From UBA6109 sp035366835 (lineage in GTDB: Bacteria; Desulfobacterota; Syntrophia; Syntrophales; UBA6109): DNA of 64,000 nt. The stretch lies in the NCBI GenBank assembly GCA_035366835.1, contig DAOSIS010000005.1:71895-135894 (forward strand), written 5' to 3'. The notes under the pieces were generated by a model. That model saw only the letters and a program-made list of their open reading frames with translations, searched no databases and had not been told where the DNA came from. How positions within the stretch are numbered: the stretch's first letter is position 1; the number at the start of each line of letters is the position of its first letter. The position numbers were made by a program, and so were the translations under genes. Shown one piece after another: positions 1 through 8,567 of the stretch.

Positions 1-544
1 CGCGCAGGGCGGCGATCCTGACCGGCGTGGGCGGCGCCTCCTCCTTGATGCAGGCGACGTTCGGGAGTTTGGCGATCATCCGCAGGAGAAGCGCCACGGA
101 CATATGGACCCCCGTCGATGCCGGGTGATCCTGGACGACCAGGGGAAGCCCGGTGCCGGCGGCCACGCGCCGGTAGAACTCGAAGGTCCGGCCCTCGTTC
201 GGCACGGGTTCCTGCGACGGCGCGACCATGACGGCGGCGGCGCCGAGAGATTCCGCCTTCCGGCAGAGGTCCAGGCAGGCATGCGTGCCGGCGTGGCTGG
301 CGCCGACGATGACGGGAATGCGCCCCCCTGCGGCGGCAACGGCCGTGCGGACCACCGCTTCGCGCTCGCCGTCGCCCAGGCGGTTCGCCTCGCCGAGGAC
401 GCCGAGGACGGTGACGCCGTCGACGCCGATATCGGCCATGAAGCGGACCAGGCGGCCGAGCGATTTCAGATCGAGGTTTTCGTCTTCGTGGAACGGTGTC
501 GCCAGAATCGGATAGACGCCCTGGAAACGGATGGAAGGAGACAT
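1..544 (-). CDS. DapA-superfamily aldolase/lyase (partial, C-terminus outside window)
   Basis: About 181 N-terminal residues of a TIM-barrel aldolase of the dihydrodipicolinate synthase/N-acetylneuraminate lyase superfamily. The Schiff-base lysine is visible in CIKEEAPP near the window edge, and VTVLGVLGEANRL matches the usual substrate-binding GTTGE-type loop only loosely. The family's YNxPxRT motif, which carries the catalytic tyrosine of true DapA, is replaced by VQDHPASTGV. A lysine-pathway DapA is therefore unlikely; a keto-acid aldolase or dehydratase is more plausible. The ATG at 544 opens the conserved beginning PSIRFQGVYPILATPF. The substrate cannot be deduced. Confidence 0.8.
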   Translation of the reverse strand, partial: MSPSIRFQGVYPILATPFHEDENLDLKSLGRLVRFMADIGVDGVTVLGVLGEANRLGDGEREAVVRTAVAAAGGRIPVIVGASHAGTHACLDLCRKAESLGAAAVMVAPSQEPVPNEGRTFEFYRRVAAGTGLPLVVQDHPASTGVHMSVALLLRMIAKLPNVACIKEEAPPTPVRIAALR

Positions 545-587
545 GTCGAGGTCCTTTCGTGACTCTGTGAACGATCCGTGAAACCAT

Positions 588-796
588 CGTCATTCCCGCG
601 CAAGCGGGAATCCAGGGTCTTTAGAACTTGCTTCCGTGTCAGGTAGAGAACTGGACCCCCGTTGCAGCCTGCCCTCGCGAAGGCGGGGGCGGGGGTGACA
701 GAAGTGAATGTTTTTCATTCCTGCGCAGACGGGAACTGGGAACTGAACCGGATGCCCCCGGATCGAGTCCGGGGCAGGCTTATCAAGTCCGGCATG
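588..796. repeat. intergenic stem-loop repeats upstream of the aldolase gene
   Basis: The gap between the aldolase start and the pyrG stop holds palindromic repeat-like units rather than a gene. ATTCCCGC-GCAA-GCGGGAAT at 592-611 is a perfect 8-bp stem with a GCAA tetraloop. CCCCGGA-TCGAG-TCCGGGG at 756-774 is a perfect 7-bp stem. CATTCCTGCGCAGACGGGAA near 717 is an imperfect relative of the first unit. Such units are typical of dispersed extragenic repeats; only a genome search could show the copy number. Confidence 0.6.
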
Positions 797-834
797 ACAA
801 CTCTTGAAATTTCCCGCCTGTCGGGCCGATTCTT

Positions 835-2472
835 CTACCGCTTCCCTTTTGCCGCACCCTTTTTTCTTTTCGCGGCCGACTTCCTTTTCAGCGCGGCGCC
901 GATGAAGCGGCTGAAAAGGGGATGGGGATTCGTCGGCTGAGACTTGAATTCGGGGTGGAACTGGCAGCCCAGAAACCACGGGTGTCCCTTCAGTTCCACG
1001 ATCTCGACCAGTTTGCCGTCCGGGGAGGATCCGGATATCCGCAGGCCCTGCCGCAGAAGGTCTTCCCGGAAGACGTTGTTGAATTCGTAGCGGTGGCGGT
1101 GCCGCTCCTCGATCTCGGTGCATCCGTAGGCGTCGAAGGCGAAGGAATCCCGGTCCAGCCGGCACGGATAGGAGCCCAGGCGCATCGAGGCGCCCTTCTC
1201 CTTCACGTCCCGCTGTTCCGGCAGGAGGTCGATGACCGGAAAAGGCGTCTCCGGATCGAACTCGGAGCTGTTGGCCCGCTTCATGCCGCACAGGTCGCGC
1301 GCGAATTCCACGACCGCCGTCTGCATGCCGAGGCAGATGCCGAAAAAGGGGATCTTTTTCTCCCGCGCGTGCCGGATCGCCGATACCATCCCTTCGATGC
1401 CGCGGTTGCCGAACCCGCCGGGCACCAGGATGCCGTCGGCGCCCTCCAGCTTTCCGCCGATCCCTTCCTTTTCGATCTTCTCGGAATCGACGAACGATAG
1501 CTTCACGCGGCAGTTGTTGGCGATGCCGCCGTGGGTCAGGGCCTCGTTGAGGCTCTTGTAGGAATCCGTCAGGTTCACGTACTTGCCGACGATCGCGATC
1601 GTCACCTCGTGCGCCGGGCGGGTCATCTTGGCGACGACCTCTTCCCAGGCCTCCAGGTGGGGCTGCCCGGTCCAGATGTTGAGCAGGTCGACGATCTTCT
1701 GGTCCACGCCCTCCTGGTGGAAATTCAGGGGGACTTCATAGATGCAGTTGACGTCGCGGGCGGTGAAGACCGCCTCGACCTCGACGTTGCAGAAGAGGGC
1801 GATCTTGGCCCGGATAGCGTCGGAGAGGGGGTTCTCGGCGCGGCACAGGAGGATGTCCGGCTGGATGCCGATTTCCCGCAGGGCCTTCACGCTGTGCTGC
1901 GTGGGCTTCGTCTTCACTTCGCCCGCCGTCCGGAGATGGGGGACCCAGGTGAGGTGGATGAAGATGGCGTTCTGCCTGCCCGCCTCGTTGCGGAACTGGC
2001 GGATGGCTTCGAGGAAAGGCTGGCTTTCGATGTCACCCACCGTTCCGCCGATCTCGACGATGGCGACGTCGAATCCCCCGGCCGTCCTGCTGATGAACTC
2101 CTTGATTTCGTTGGTGATATGGGGAATGACCTGGACGGTCTTGCCGAGGTAGTCGCCCCGGCGTTCCTTGGTGATGACGGAGTAGTACACCTGACCCGTG
2201 GTAAGGTTGTTGCATTTGCCCATCCGGGTGGAGGTGAAGCGTTCGTAGTGGCCCAGGTCGAGGTCCGTCTCGGCGCCGTCGTCCGTGACGAAGACCTCGC
2301 CGTGCTGGAAGGGACTCATCGTCCCGGGGTCGACGTTGATGTAGGGGTCCAGTTTCTGGTTCGTGACCCGCAGGCCACGGCATTCCAGAAGGGCGCCGAT
2401 GGAAGCCGCGGCAAGTCCTTTTCCCAGGGAAGAGAGTACGCCGCCGGTAATGAAGATGAATTTCGTTTTCAT
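835..2472 (-). CDS. pyrG: CTP synthase
   Basis: CTP synthase converts UTP, ATP and glutamine to CTP in the cytoplasm. The 545-residue product is full length. The N-terminal synthetase domain begins KFIFITGGVLSSLGKG and continues with KLDPYINVDPGTMSPFQHGE and GHYERF. The C-terminal class I glutaminase domain has the nucleophile cysteine in FFGICLGMQ and the His/Glu pair in FHPEFKSQP. A short lysine/alanine-rich tail follows the family's normal end. The gene lies 17 bases downstream of the large GlmS-like gene on the same strand, so the two are probably cotranscribed; both use glutamine as nitrogen donor for nucleotide or amino-sugar synthesis. Confidence 0.97.
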   Translation of the reverse strand: MKTKFIFITGGVLSSLGKGLAAASIGALLECRGLRVTNQKLDPYINVDPGTMSPFQHGEVFVTDDGAETDLDLGHYERFTSTRMGKCNNLTTGQVYYSVITKERRGDYLGKTVQVIPHITNEIKEFISRTAGGFDVAIVEIGGTVGDIESQPFLEAIRQFRNEAGRQNAIFIHLTWVPHLRTAGEVKTKPTQHSVKALREIGIQPDILLCRAENPLSDAIRAKIALFCNVEVEAVFTARDVNCIYEVPLNFHQEGVDQKIVDLLNIWTGQPHLEAWEEVVAKMTRPAHEVTIAIVGKYVNLTDSYKSLNEALTHGGIANNCRVKLSFVDSEKIEKEGIGGKLEGADGILVPGGFGNRGIEGMVSAIRHAREKKIPFFGICLGMQTAVVEFARDLCGMKRANSSEFDPETPFPVIDLLPEQRDVKEKGASMRLGSYPCRLDRDSFAFDAYGCTEIEERHRHRYEFNNVFREDLLRQGLRISGSSPDGKLVEIVELKGHPWFLGCQFHPEFKSQPTNPHPLFSRFIGAALKRKSAAKRKKGAAKGKR

Positions 2473-2489
2473 GATTCTCCTCGACTCTT

Positions 2490-5400
2490 TCAGGTTTCCA
2501 CTCCGGTTTCCAGGGGAGACGCTTCGGGAGAGATCCTGCGGCGGATCCGCCCTGCGAGGGTCTCCACGGCATCGCTCAGGAGGTCCTCCACGGAGAAGTC
2601 CTCCAGATAGCGGTCATCCCAGGGGAGGTTGTACTCGTTGACGAGGTTGCGGATGTCGTTGTGACGGTACCCCAGCACCTCCTTCTTCTCCTGGACGGTC
2701 AGTTTCTCGTTGTAGGAGACGTGCAGGAGCAGAAGGCTCCGGACGGCCCCCCTTTCCCCCAGCAGGGGGATGATGACGATTGAGGCGCCGTCCATCTTTC
2801 CCCGTCCGGCGTACAGATGGCCTGTGCTGACGATCGATCGCTTGGTTCCCATCAGGAGCCCCGAACTCTCGGTGCGGGATTTCATCGACGCGGCGATCCC
2901 GCCCCGCTGCCGGATGGCGATCGTGGAGGCGTCGGTCGGATTTCCCTCTCCGTTCAGGCCGTTCACGTCGTAGAGCGTATATCCCCTGACAAGGGCAATG
3001 GCGGGCTGCAGCCGGCTCAGGGCCATGATGTTCTTTCCCACGAGCCGCTTCGCCGAAAAACCGAGTTCCTTGAGGAGATCGAAGAGGATGCCGCCTGCCG
3101 GTTCCTCCTTCTTTCGGCTCGTCCCCACGGTGACGGTCTTGGCCTGGTGGCGTATGGCGTCGATGGGCCGGGAGAGCTCGTCCATGGCACGGCCCAGCGC
3201 GAGATCGAGCATCTCCACCGGCGAGACGGGGTCGTCTTCGGTGCGGAAATCCTCCCAGAAATCCTCGATCGGGAGCTTGCCGACGGCATACTTGAGCAGA
3301 AGGACGATATCGGAGGCCGTGCGCACACCGGTGACCGAAAAGGCCCCCTGCCGCCTTCGCTCGTTGAACTCGCGGGCGAAATCACGGACCATGCGGCGGA
3401 AGTCCCGGTCGAAAAGGCCCTCATACATGGAGGTGCGCCTTTTGGCCTGCTCCACCATGGTCTGATTGAGGCGGCTGCGGAATTCCTTGAGGAACGCCGC
3501 CTCTGCGTCGATCCGGCAGGCCGCATAGTAGCCCCACAGGTGCCCCGCCAGCGTATTGAGGATGACGGGCAGGGGCGGCGCCGAGCGGGGAAGGGGCAGC
3601 ACGGCGTCCGATATCCGGTCGAAGCGGTCGTCGCCCGCGTCGGCGAAGACGACGACGGAGGCCTTGTGGGCCTTGAAGATCGCGACGTCCTTGGCGATGT
3701 CGCCGAGCACGGTCTCGGGGCTTCCGGCGGCGCAGACCAGGATGAGGGGTTCCGCGGACAGATCGATGTGCTTCTTGTTTTCCACGACGTCGGATGAAAT
3801 GGTCCGATAGCAGAGCTCGCTGAGCTTGATGCGGATTTCGTCCGCGGCGATCTTGTCGGGCCCGCTGCCGACGACGGCCCAGTAGCGCTTCTGGTACAGG
3901 GCCTCGGCGCATTTCCGGATCGCCTCCCGTCCCTGCACCACTTCGGCCATCCGGGCGGGCGCTTCTTCCAGGTTGGCCAGCTCGGCAGCCACCGCCTCGT
4001 CGTCCAGCGTCCCCGCGAGCTGCGCCAGGTTCAGGGCGAGGATATGCCCCGCCACGATCTGGGAATAGAAGGCCTTCGTCGAGGCGACGGACATCTCGAT
4101 GTCGCGGCCGTCGCTGGTGTAGAAGACGCCGTGCGACTTCACGGTGATGTCCGACTGGCGGCGGTTCACGATGGAGACGATCGTCGCTCCCTTTTCCGCC
4201 GCCATGGCGACGGCGCGGTTCGTATCGGTGGTCGTCCCCGATTGGGTGACGGGGATGACGAGGGCGTCGGCGAGGTCGTCGTCCGGGGAAAATCCGCTCA
4301 GCTCGGAGGCGATCTTGCTTTCGACCTCTATGCCCGAGCCTTTCAGATGGCGTGCGAAGGCGTCCGCGACCGCCGCGCCGGCGACGGCGGCCGTACCGTG
4401 GCCGATGACAAGGATGCGCCGGATCCGTCCTTCGCGCAGGGATTCCCGGAGGCGGAGCGGCAGGACTTCTTCGCCCAGATTGAATGCGACTCTCCGGCCT
4501 CCCCCGGCCGACCGGGAGATCCGATATTTTCCCCGCAGCGTCTTGCGGACGGACAAAGCGGATTCCGTGACCTCCTTGAGAAAGAAATGGGGGTAATCGC
4601 CGCGGTGGATGTCCCGCGTCGTGATCTCGGCCTTCGACACCGCCCCCTCGTCGAGCGCGAGCGGGGTGCCGTCGTAGAAGAAGGCGCGGATGCCGGCAAG
4701 CCCGCCCGCCGATTCGCAGTCGAGAACCACGATCTGGCCTGACCCGCCGCCGGCGCCCGGAGAGGTCCGCTCGCCGTCCATTTTGATGAAGGAGGACGTC
4801 CCCTCGACGATGCCGTACAGCTCGGACGCGAAGAGATACCGGTCCGGGGCGATCCCCACGTACAGGGCCTGGCCGCTTCCCCGGAGGGCGAGGTAGATCC
4901 TGCCCGGCGTCAGGCTGCTGGCCATGGCAATCGCATGGGACCCTTCGAAATCGTTCACGGCGAGACGGAAGGCCTCGTCCAGCGGATGTCCCTCCCGGAG
5001 ATATTTTTCGATCTGCAGCGGAATGATCTTCGTGTCCGTCGTCAATTCCGGGGCGACGAGCTCCCCGTCCGATTCGAGCGCGGTGCGCAGGGACTGGTAA
5101 TTGTCCACGTCGCCGTTGAGAACGACGTCAATCGACCAGTCTCCGTCGCTTTCGGCAACGGCGGCGTTGTTGATCGGATGGCAGTTCTCCTCGGTGATGG
5201 AGCCGACCGAGGCCCAGCGGGTGTGCGCGAGGGCAGCCTCGCAGTCCGCGGGAAGGTCGGCGAAGATCCGGAAGATCCCGTCCCGGGCGATCTGCGCGCG
5301 GAGTTCATGGACGTTCCGGCCCAGCTCTCCGATGATCGAGGCGGTCTTGTAGACGAAGGAGATGCCTGCGCCGTCCCCCTGCGGTCCTCCTTTCCCGCTC

Positions 5401-6224
5401 CGGGAGACGCGGATGGAGCCGTTCATGAGATCGCCGTAAGCCGTCCGCTTCGCGAAATCATCCGCCAGGCCCCTGCGCCCGATCTCGGCGAAGGCCCGCT
5501 GGCAGTCTGCGGCGGCGGTGGCAAAGGATATCTCGATGCCCGCCGAGTCCCGGCCGCGAACCTCCAGACGGTCGATGTTGTTCAGCAGGAGGTTGAGCTT
5601 TTCGTATTTGGCGAAGGCCTCCGGCGAGAGTTCGCGGCGATCCCCGGCATTCGCCAGCCGGACAATCCGTTCGATGTTCTCGAGAATGTCCCGTCCGAGC
5701 GTCCAGAGGATGTCCCTGAGGAGGACGAGCCGCGCATTGACGGTCTCGAGGTCCTGGGTATTGAACCGTCCGGCGCCGCCGCCTTCCAGGACCTTCTCTT
5801 CTTCGGAAAAAAAGGCGCCCATGACGCGGACGAGCCGCGAGAGCTTCTCCGATTGCGCGGTGTCGAAGAAGAGGCGTCGGAAGTGGTCCTCCTCCTTCAG
5901 CTTCCCCAGGACGGCCTCCATCCGGCCGAGCAGATCCGCGCCCCCGAGGTAGTCTCCGGCCGAGGCTTCCCCGGCAAGGAGCGCGGACAAGCGGCGGGAG
6001 CGCAACGCTTCGAACTGTTCGGACAGCGTCCGGGCGGCATCGAAGGAAGGGGGCGGGGACGAGAGCTTGACCGTCAGGATCCCGGCCAGGCCGCAGAAAA
6101 GAACGGTCGGTGTCACCGGGAAGAGGACAAGGGCCGGGGCGCAGACGAGATCGGGATTGACCCCGATGCGAATGCGGAAGGCCCTCAGGAAGGCCGCAGC
6201 CTTGCGCCACAACGTATGAAGCAT
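2490..6224 (-). CDS. oversized GlmS-like glutamine amidotransferase/SIS-domain protein
   Basis: About 1,244 residues, roughly twice normal GlmS. Landmarks of glutamine:fructose-6-phosphate amidotransferase occur in order but spread out: FCGLAGIL (nucleophile-like Cys44), RGRDSAGI (223-230), AHTRWASVG (333-341), VLNGDVDNY and TDTK of the glutaminase domain, DYPHFFLKEV (about 544-553), two SIS domains (about 600-915, with TQSGTTTDT), and AKTVTVG (about 1028-1034), recalling the LAKSVTVE end of GlmS. About 170 extra residues separate the cysteine from RGRDSAGI, and about 210 follow the AKTVTVG motif. The cysteine sits 43 residues from the start instead of at position 2. I chose the ATG at 6224; a TTG at 6236 adds four residues. 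A role in glucosamine-6-phosphate formation is inferred. Confidence 0.8.
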   Translation of the reverse strand: MLHTLWRKAAAFLRAFRIRIGVNPDLVCAPALVLFPVTPTVLFCGLAGILTVKLSSPPPSFDAARTLSEQFEALRSRRLSALLAGEASAGDYLGGADLLGRMEAVLGKLKEEDHFRRLFFDTAQSEKLSRLVRVMGAFFSEEEKVLEGGGAGRFNTQDLETVNARLVLLRDILWTLGRDILENIERIVRLANAGDRRELSPEAFAKYEKLNLLLNNIDRLEVRGRDSAGIEISFATAAADCQRAFAEIGRRGLADDFAKRTAYGDLMNGSIRVSRSGKGGPQGDGAGISFVYKTASIIGELGRNVHELRAQIARDGIFRIFADLPADCEAALAHTRWASVGSITEENCHPINNAAVAESDGDWSIDVVLNGDVDNYQSLRTALESDGELVAPELTTDTKIIPLQIEKYLREGHPLDEAFRLAVNDFEGSHAIAMASSLTPGRIYLALRGSGQALYVGIAPDRYLFASELYGIVEGTSSFIKMDGERTSPGAGGGSGQIVVLDCESAGGLAGIRAFFYDGTPLALDEGAVSKAEITTRDIHRGDYPHFFLKEVTESALSVRKTLRGKYRISRSAGGGRRVAFNLGEEVLPLRLRESLREGRIRRILVIGHGTAAVAGAAVADAFARHLKGSGIEVESKIASELSGFSPDDDLADALVIPVTQSGTTTDTNRAVAMAAEKGATIVSIVNRRQSDITVKSHGVFYTSDGRDIEMSVASTKAFYSQIVAGHILALNLAQLAGTLDDEAVAAELANLEEAPARMAEVVQGREAIRKCAEALYQKRYWAVVGSGPDKIAADEIRIKLSELCYRTISSDVVENKKHIDLSAEPLILVCAAGSPETVLGDIAKDVAIFKAHKASVVVFADAGDDRFDRISDAVLPLPRSAPPLPVILNTLAGHLWGYYAACRIDAEAAFLKEFRSRLNQTMVEQAKRRTSMYEGLFDRDFRRMVRDFAREFNERRRQGAFSVTGVRTASDIVLLLKYAVGKLPIEDFWEDFRTEDDPVSPVEMLDLALGRAMDELSRPIDAIRHQAKTVTVGTSRKKEEPAGGILFDLLKELGFSAKRLVGKNIMALSRLQPAIALVRGYTLYDVNGLNGEGNPTDASTIAIRQRGGIAASMKSRTESSGLLMGTKRSIVSTGHLYAGRGKMDGASIVIIPLLGERGAVRSLLLLHVSYNEKLTVQEKKEVLGYRHNDIRNLVNEYNLPWDDRYLEDFSVEDLLSDAVETLAGRIRRRISPEASPLETGVET

Positions 6225-6408
6225 AGAGATGTTCAAAACCCCTTGAAGAGAAACATGCCCCGTTTCCGGCCCGGGAAATGTACTGCGCGGCGGCGGGTTC
6301 CGGCAAGGGATTTATCCGCCCTGCCGGAAAGGCGCTCCTGCAGGCCGTTCCAAAACGTCCGGCTGCAGGACCTCGATGGCTCGGCAGGCGGCATTTTCCA
6401 GAGGCCTT

Positions 6409-6711
6409 CTATTCCTTGTCGCCGTTCAAACCCAGCTTGATCATCTTCGATTGGAAGGTGTTGCGGTTGATGCCCAGATAGGCTGCGGCGGTGCTCTTGA
6501 CGTTCTTCGAGTTCCGCAGGGCGATCCGGAAGAGGCTTCGCTCCACGAGGGAGACAACGTCCTCGTAGAGCCGGCTCTTGCCGCCTTTCGTCGAGAAAAG
6601 GACGGTTGCAACTTCTTCCAGTTTCTTCTCCATCACCTCCTCGACGACTTGCAGAGGCGAGGAGTGGGTATCCTCCGTGGAGACTTTCAGCGAAGGTCTT
6701 TTCCTGTTCAT
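6409..6711 (-). CDS. Fis-family helix-turn-helix protein
   Basis: A 100-residue protein whose C-terminus, AAAYLGINRNTFQSKMIKLG, is a Fis-type helix-turn-helix like those ending NtrC-class activators and Fis itself. There is no receiver or AAA+ domain, and the N-terminal half (VVEEVMEKKLEEVATVLF) looks like a dimerising helix. The ATG at 6711 is preceded by GGGGGAAACGACTC. It lies between the PH-like membrane protein and the GlmS-like gene on the same strand. It probably acts as a small nucleoid or regulatory protein; targets are unknown. Confidence 0.75.
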   Translation of the reverse strand: MNRKRPSLKVSTEDTHSSPLQVVEEVMEKKLEEVATVLFSTKGGKSRLYEDVVSLVERSLFRIALRNSKNVKSTAAAYLGINRNTFQSKMIKLGLNGDKE

Positions 6712-6754
6712 GAGTCGTTTCCCCCGATATTCCGATACCCCGCAAAGACGCCTT

Positions 6755-7312
6755 TCAGGTGAACAAAAATTTCAGTCCGATCAGCCCCAGAAGCACAGCC
6801 GCGGCCAGCCAAGCCGATATCAGGTCGCTGCGGTTCCACAGGGGCTCGGTTACATAGGACAGGACTTCCTTTTCCACTTTATCCGGTCCGAGGCGATCGA
6901 TGACCTTCTGCACCAACTCCGGATAGCGCTCGTAGGCATTGGAGAAGATATGAAAACCCTTGGTCGTCGTCAGGAGAAAATAGATCTTCTTCCGGACGGC
7001 GACGCATCCCAGGTAGGTAATGTCGTTCCAGTTCAATTTCTTTTCACGGAAAAACTTCACCAGGGCAATGCCCTCCGCGGTGACGCGTACACTCCGGCGA
7101 AAGGCCTCGATGCCGATCAGAAGCAGAATCGCAAAGATGACAGCCAGGGCGGTCCGTTCGGTCCTGGAGCCGACGAAGAAAATGGACAGCCCCATCAGGA
7201 TCGACAGAAGCGCCAGATCCGCCGCCACGGCGATGCGGAAGGGTTTCGAAATGCGGTATTCTGCGCCGCCCGGGATGTTTTCGCGGGGGACCCCCGCCGT
7301 CCCTTCAGCCAC
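6755..7312 (-). CDS. membrane protein with PH-like (YcxB/DUF-type) domain
   Basis: The 185-residue product has two adjacent hydrophobic segments near residues 27-67 and another at the C-terminus (about 166-185). Between them lies a soluble stretch reading KFFREKKLNWNDITYLG, a pattern common in bacterial PH-like membrane proteins. The start is a GTG at 7312 with a strong AGGAGGGGG ribosome-binding site and overlaps the end of moaC by eight bases, which suggests translational coupling. The biochemical role is unknown. Confidence 0.7.
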   Translation of the reverse strand: MAEGTAGVPRENIPGGAEYRISKPFRIAVAADLALLSILMGLSIFFVGSRTERTALAVIFAILLLIGIEAFRRSVRVTAEGIALVKFFREKKLNWNDITYLGCVAVRKKIYFLLTTTKGFHIFSNAYERYPELVQKVIDRLGPDKVEKEVLSYVTEPLWNRSDLISAWLAAAVLLGLIGLKFLFT

Positions 7313-7796
7313 GTTCCCCCTCCTGCCGGACGTACCTCCCGCTCTTGCCGCCTTCCTTGCGGACCAGGCGGATCTCCGAGAGGACCATGTCGCGATCGGC
7401 GGATTTGCACATGTCGTAGATCGTCAGGGCGGCGATGGCGACGGCCGTCAGCGCCTCCATCTCGACGCCGGTCCGCCCGCAGGTCTTAGCCGTAGCCTCG
7501 ATTTCGATCTCGCCCCTGTCGGGGCGGCTTTCGAAGCGGATCTCCACGCCGGTGATTTCCAGGGGATGACACATCGGGATGAGGTCGGAGGTCCGCTTGG
7601 CCGCCATGATCCCGGCGACCTTCGCGACGCCGAGGACGTCGCCTTTCGGGATGTCGCCCCCTTCGATGAGGGCGACCGTCTCCGGGCGCATCTTCACTTT
7701 GCCCCGTGCGACGGCCACGCGCTGCGACGGCGCCTTGTCCGATACATCGACCATCCTCGCCTTGCCGTCGCTGTCCAAATGGGAAAATTCGACCAT
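7305..7796 (-). CDS. moaC: cyclic pyranopterin monophosphate synthase
   Basis: MoaC works with MoaA to make cPMP, the first intermediate of molybdenum cofactor synthesis. The 163-residue product is family length and begins FSHLDSDGKARMVDVSDK. It has the LIPMCHPLEITGV segment and the signature KTCGRTGVEMEALTAV followed by ALTIYDMCKS. The ATG at 7796 matches the conserved family start; the ribosome-binding site is weak. No moaA or other cofactor gene is adjacent. The 280 bases upstream hold no recognisable gene. Confidence 0.95.
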   Translation of the reverse strand: MVEFSHLDSDGKARMVDVSDKAPSQRVAVARGKVKMRPETVALIEGGDIPKGDVLGVAKVAGIMAAKRTSDLIPMCHPLEITGVEIRFESRPDRGEIEIEATAKTCGRTGVEMEALTAVAIAALTIYDMCKSADRDMVLSEIRLVRKEGGKSGRYVRQEGERG

Positions 7797-8076
7797 GACC
7801 CGCAGTCTTTCAGCTGAGTTTTGTCTGGTGAAATATGAGGCCTTCTGAAGAGCTCTCCCGTCGCCGGAAATCCCGAAATTGGATGGACCCGACCGTGCCG
7901 CCGTCTCCTTCCGGTCGACCAAAGTGAGGTAGAGAACTAGCACAAGCGAACCTTCGGAGTCAAGCCTGTCGGAAGCGCCGGGAGGAGGAACCTGCCCGGC
8001 CATCGTGCGGGCGCCAGACATCGTCAGGGCCTGACGCAGGAGTGCTCCGGCGAAGGCATGGGCGAGTCCTGCGGCT

Positions 8077-8535
8077 TCACCCGGCTTCTCTTCGGGCCGG
8101 CCGGCGCTTCTTCAGGCAATGCCGGCAGATCCCTTCCAGACGGATTTCCACGCCGTGGATCTCACCGGCGAAAGACCGCTCGACAGCCCGGAGATCCACC
8201 TGAAGGCTGCCGGGCCGGAGGCACTGCATCGCTCCGCAATCCCGGCAATGGAAATGGGGATGGGCCGGATGATTCTCGCTGGGCGCCATGCCGTAGACGA
8301 GGCTCCTTCCACCTCCGACCATGCGCGCCGCCAGTCCCCTGTCGACCAGGAGATCAAGGATGCGGTACACCGTGACGCGGTTGATGCCCGCGGTCCGGCG
8401 TGCGGCGGCGGCGATCTCCCCGGCGCTGACGGGCGAACTGCTGCTCCCGATCGCCTCCAACACCCGGACGCGGTTCGACGTCGGATCCAGGCCGCTTTTT
8501 TTGATCAGTTTCGCATAGTTGCATCGACTGCACAT
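8077..8535 (-). CDS. zur: Fur-family regulator, probably Zur
   Basis: A 152-residue ferric-uptake-regulator family protein with a winged-helix N-terminus (NRVRVLEAIGSSS, INRVTVYRILDLL) and the metal site HPHFHCRDCG. A second CxxC pair, ICRHC, lies near the C-terminus, so the structural zinc site appears complete. It starts at the ATG at 8535, with GGAG seven bases upstream. It is the last gene of the znuA-znuC-znuB operon, which makes zinc sensing the best inference. An autoregulatory loop follows if the palindrome upstream of znuA is its operator. Confidence 0.88.
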   Translation of the reverse strand: MCSRCNYAKLIKKSGLDPTSNRVRVLEAIGSSSSPVSAGEIAAAARRTAGINRVTVYRILDLLVDRGLAARMVGGGRSLVYGMAPSENHPAHPHFHCRDCGAMQCLRPGSLQVDLRAVERSFAGEIHGVEIRLEGICRHCLKKRRPARREAG

Positions 8536-8567
8536 GGTGTTTCTCCGGACGGCTGTTGAACAGTCCG

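Noticed and set aside
636..7938. The shared string AGGTAGAGAACT near 636 and 7926
   Set aside because: A 12-base match can easily occur by chance in 64 kb and the flanks do not align.
7797..8076. Possible molybdenum-cofactor riboswitch upstream of moaC
   Set aside because: I could not trace the conserved helices of that RNA; no support beyond position.
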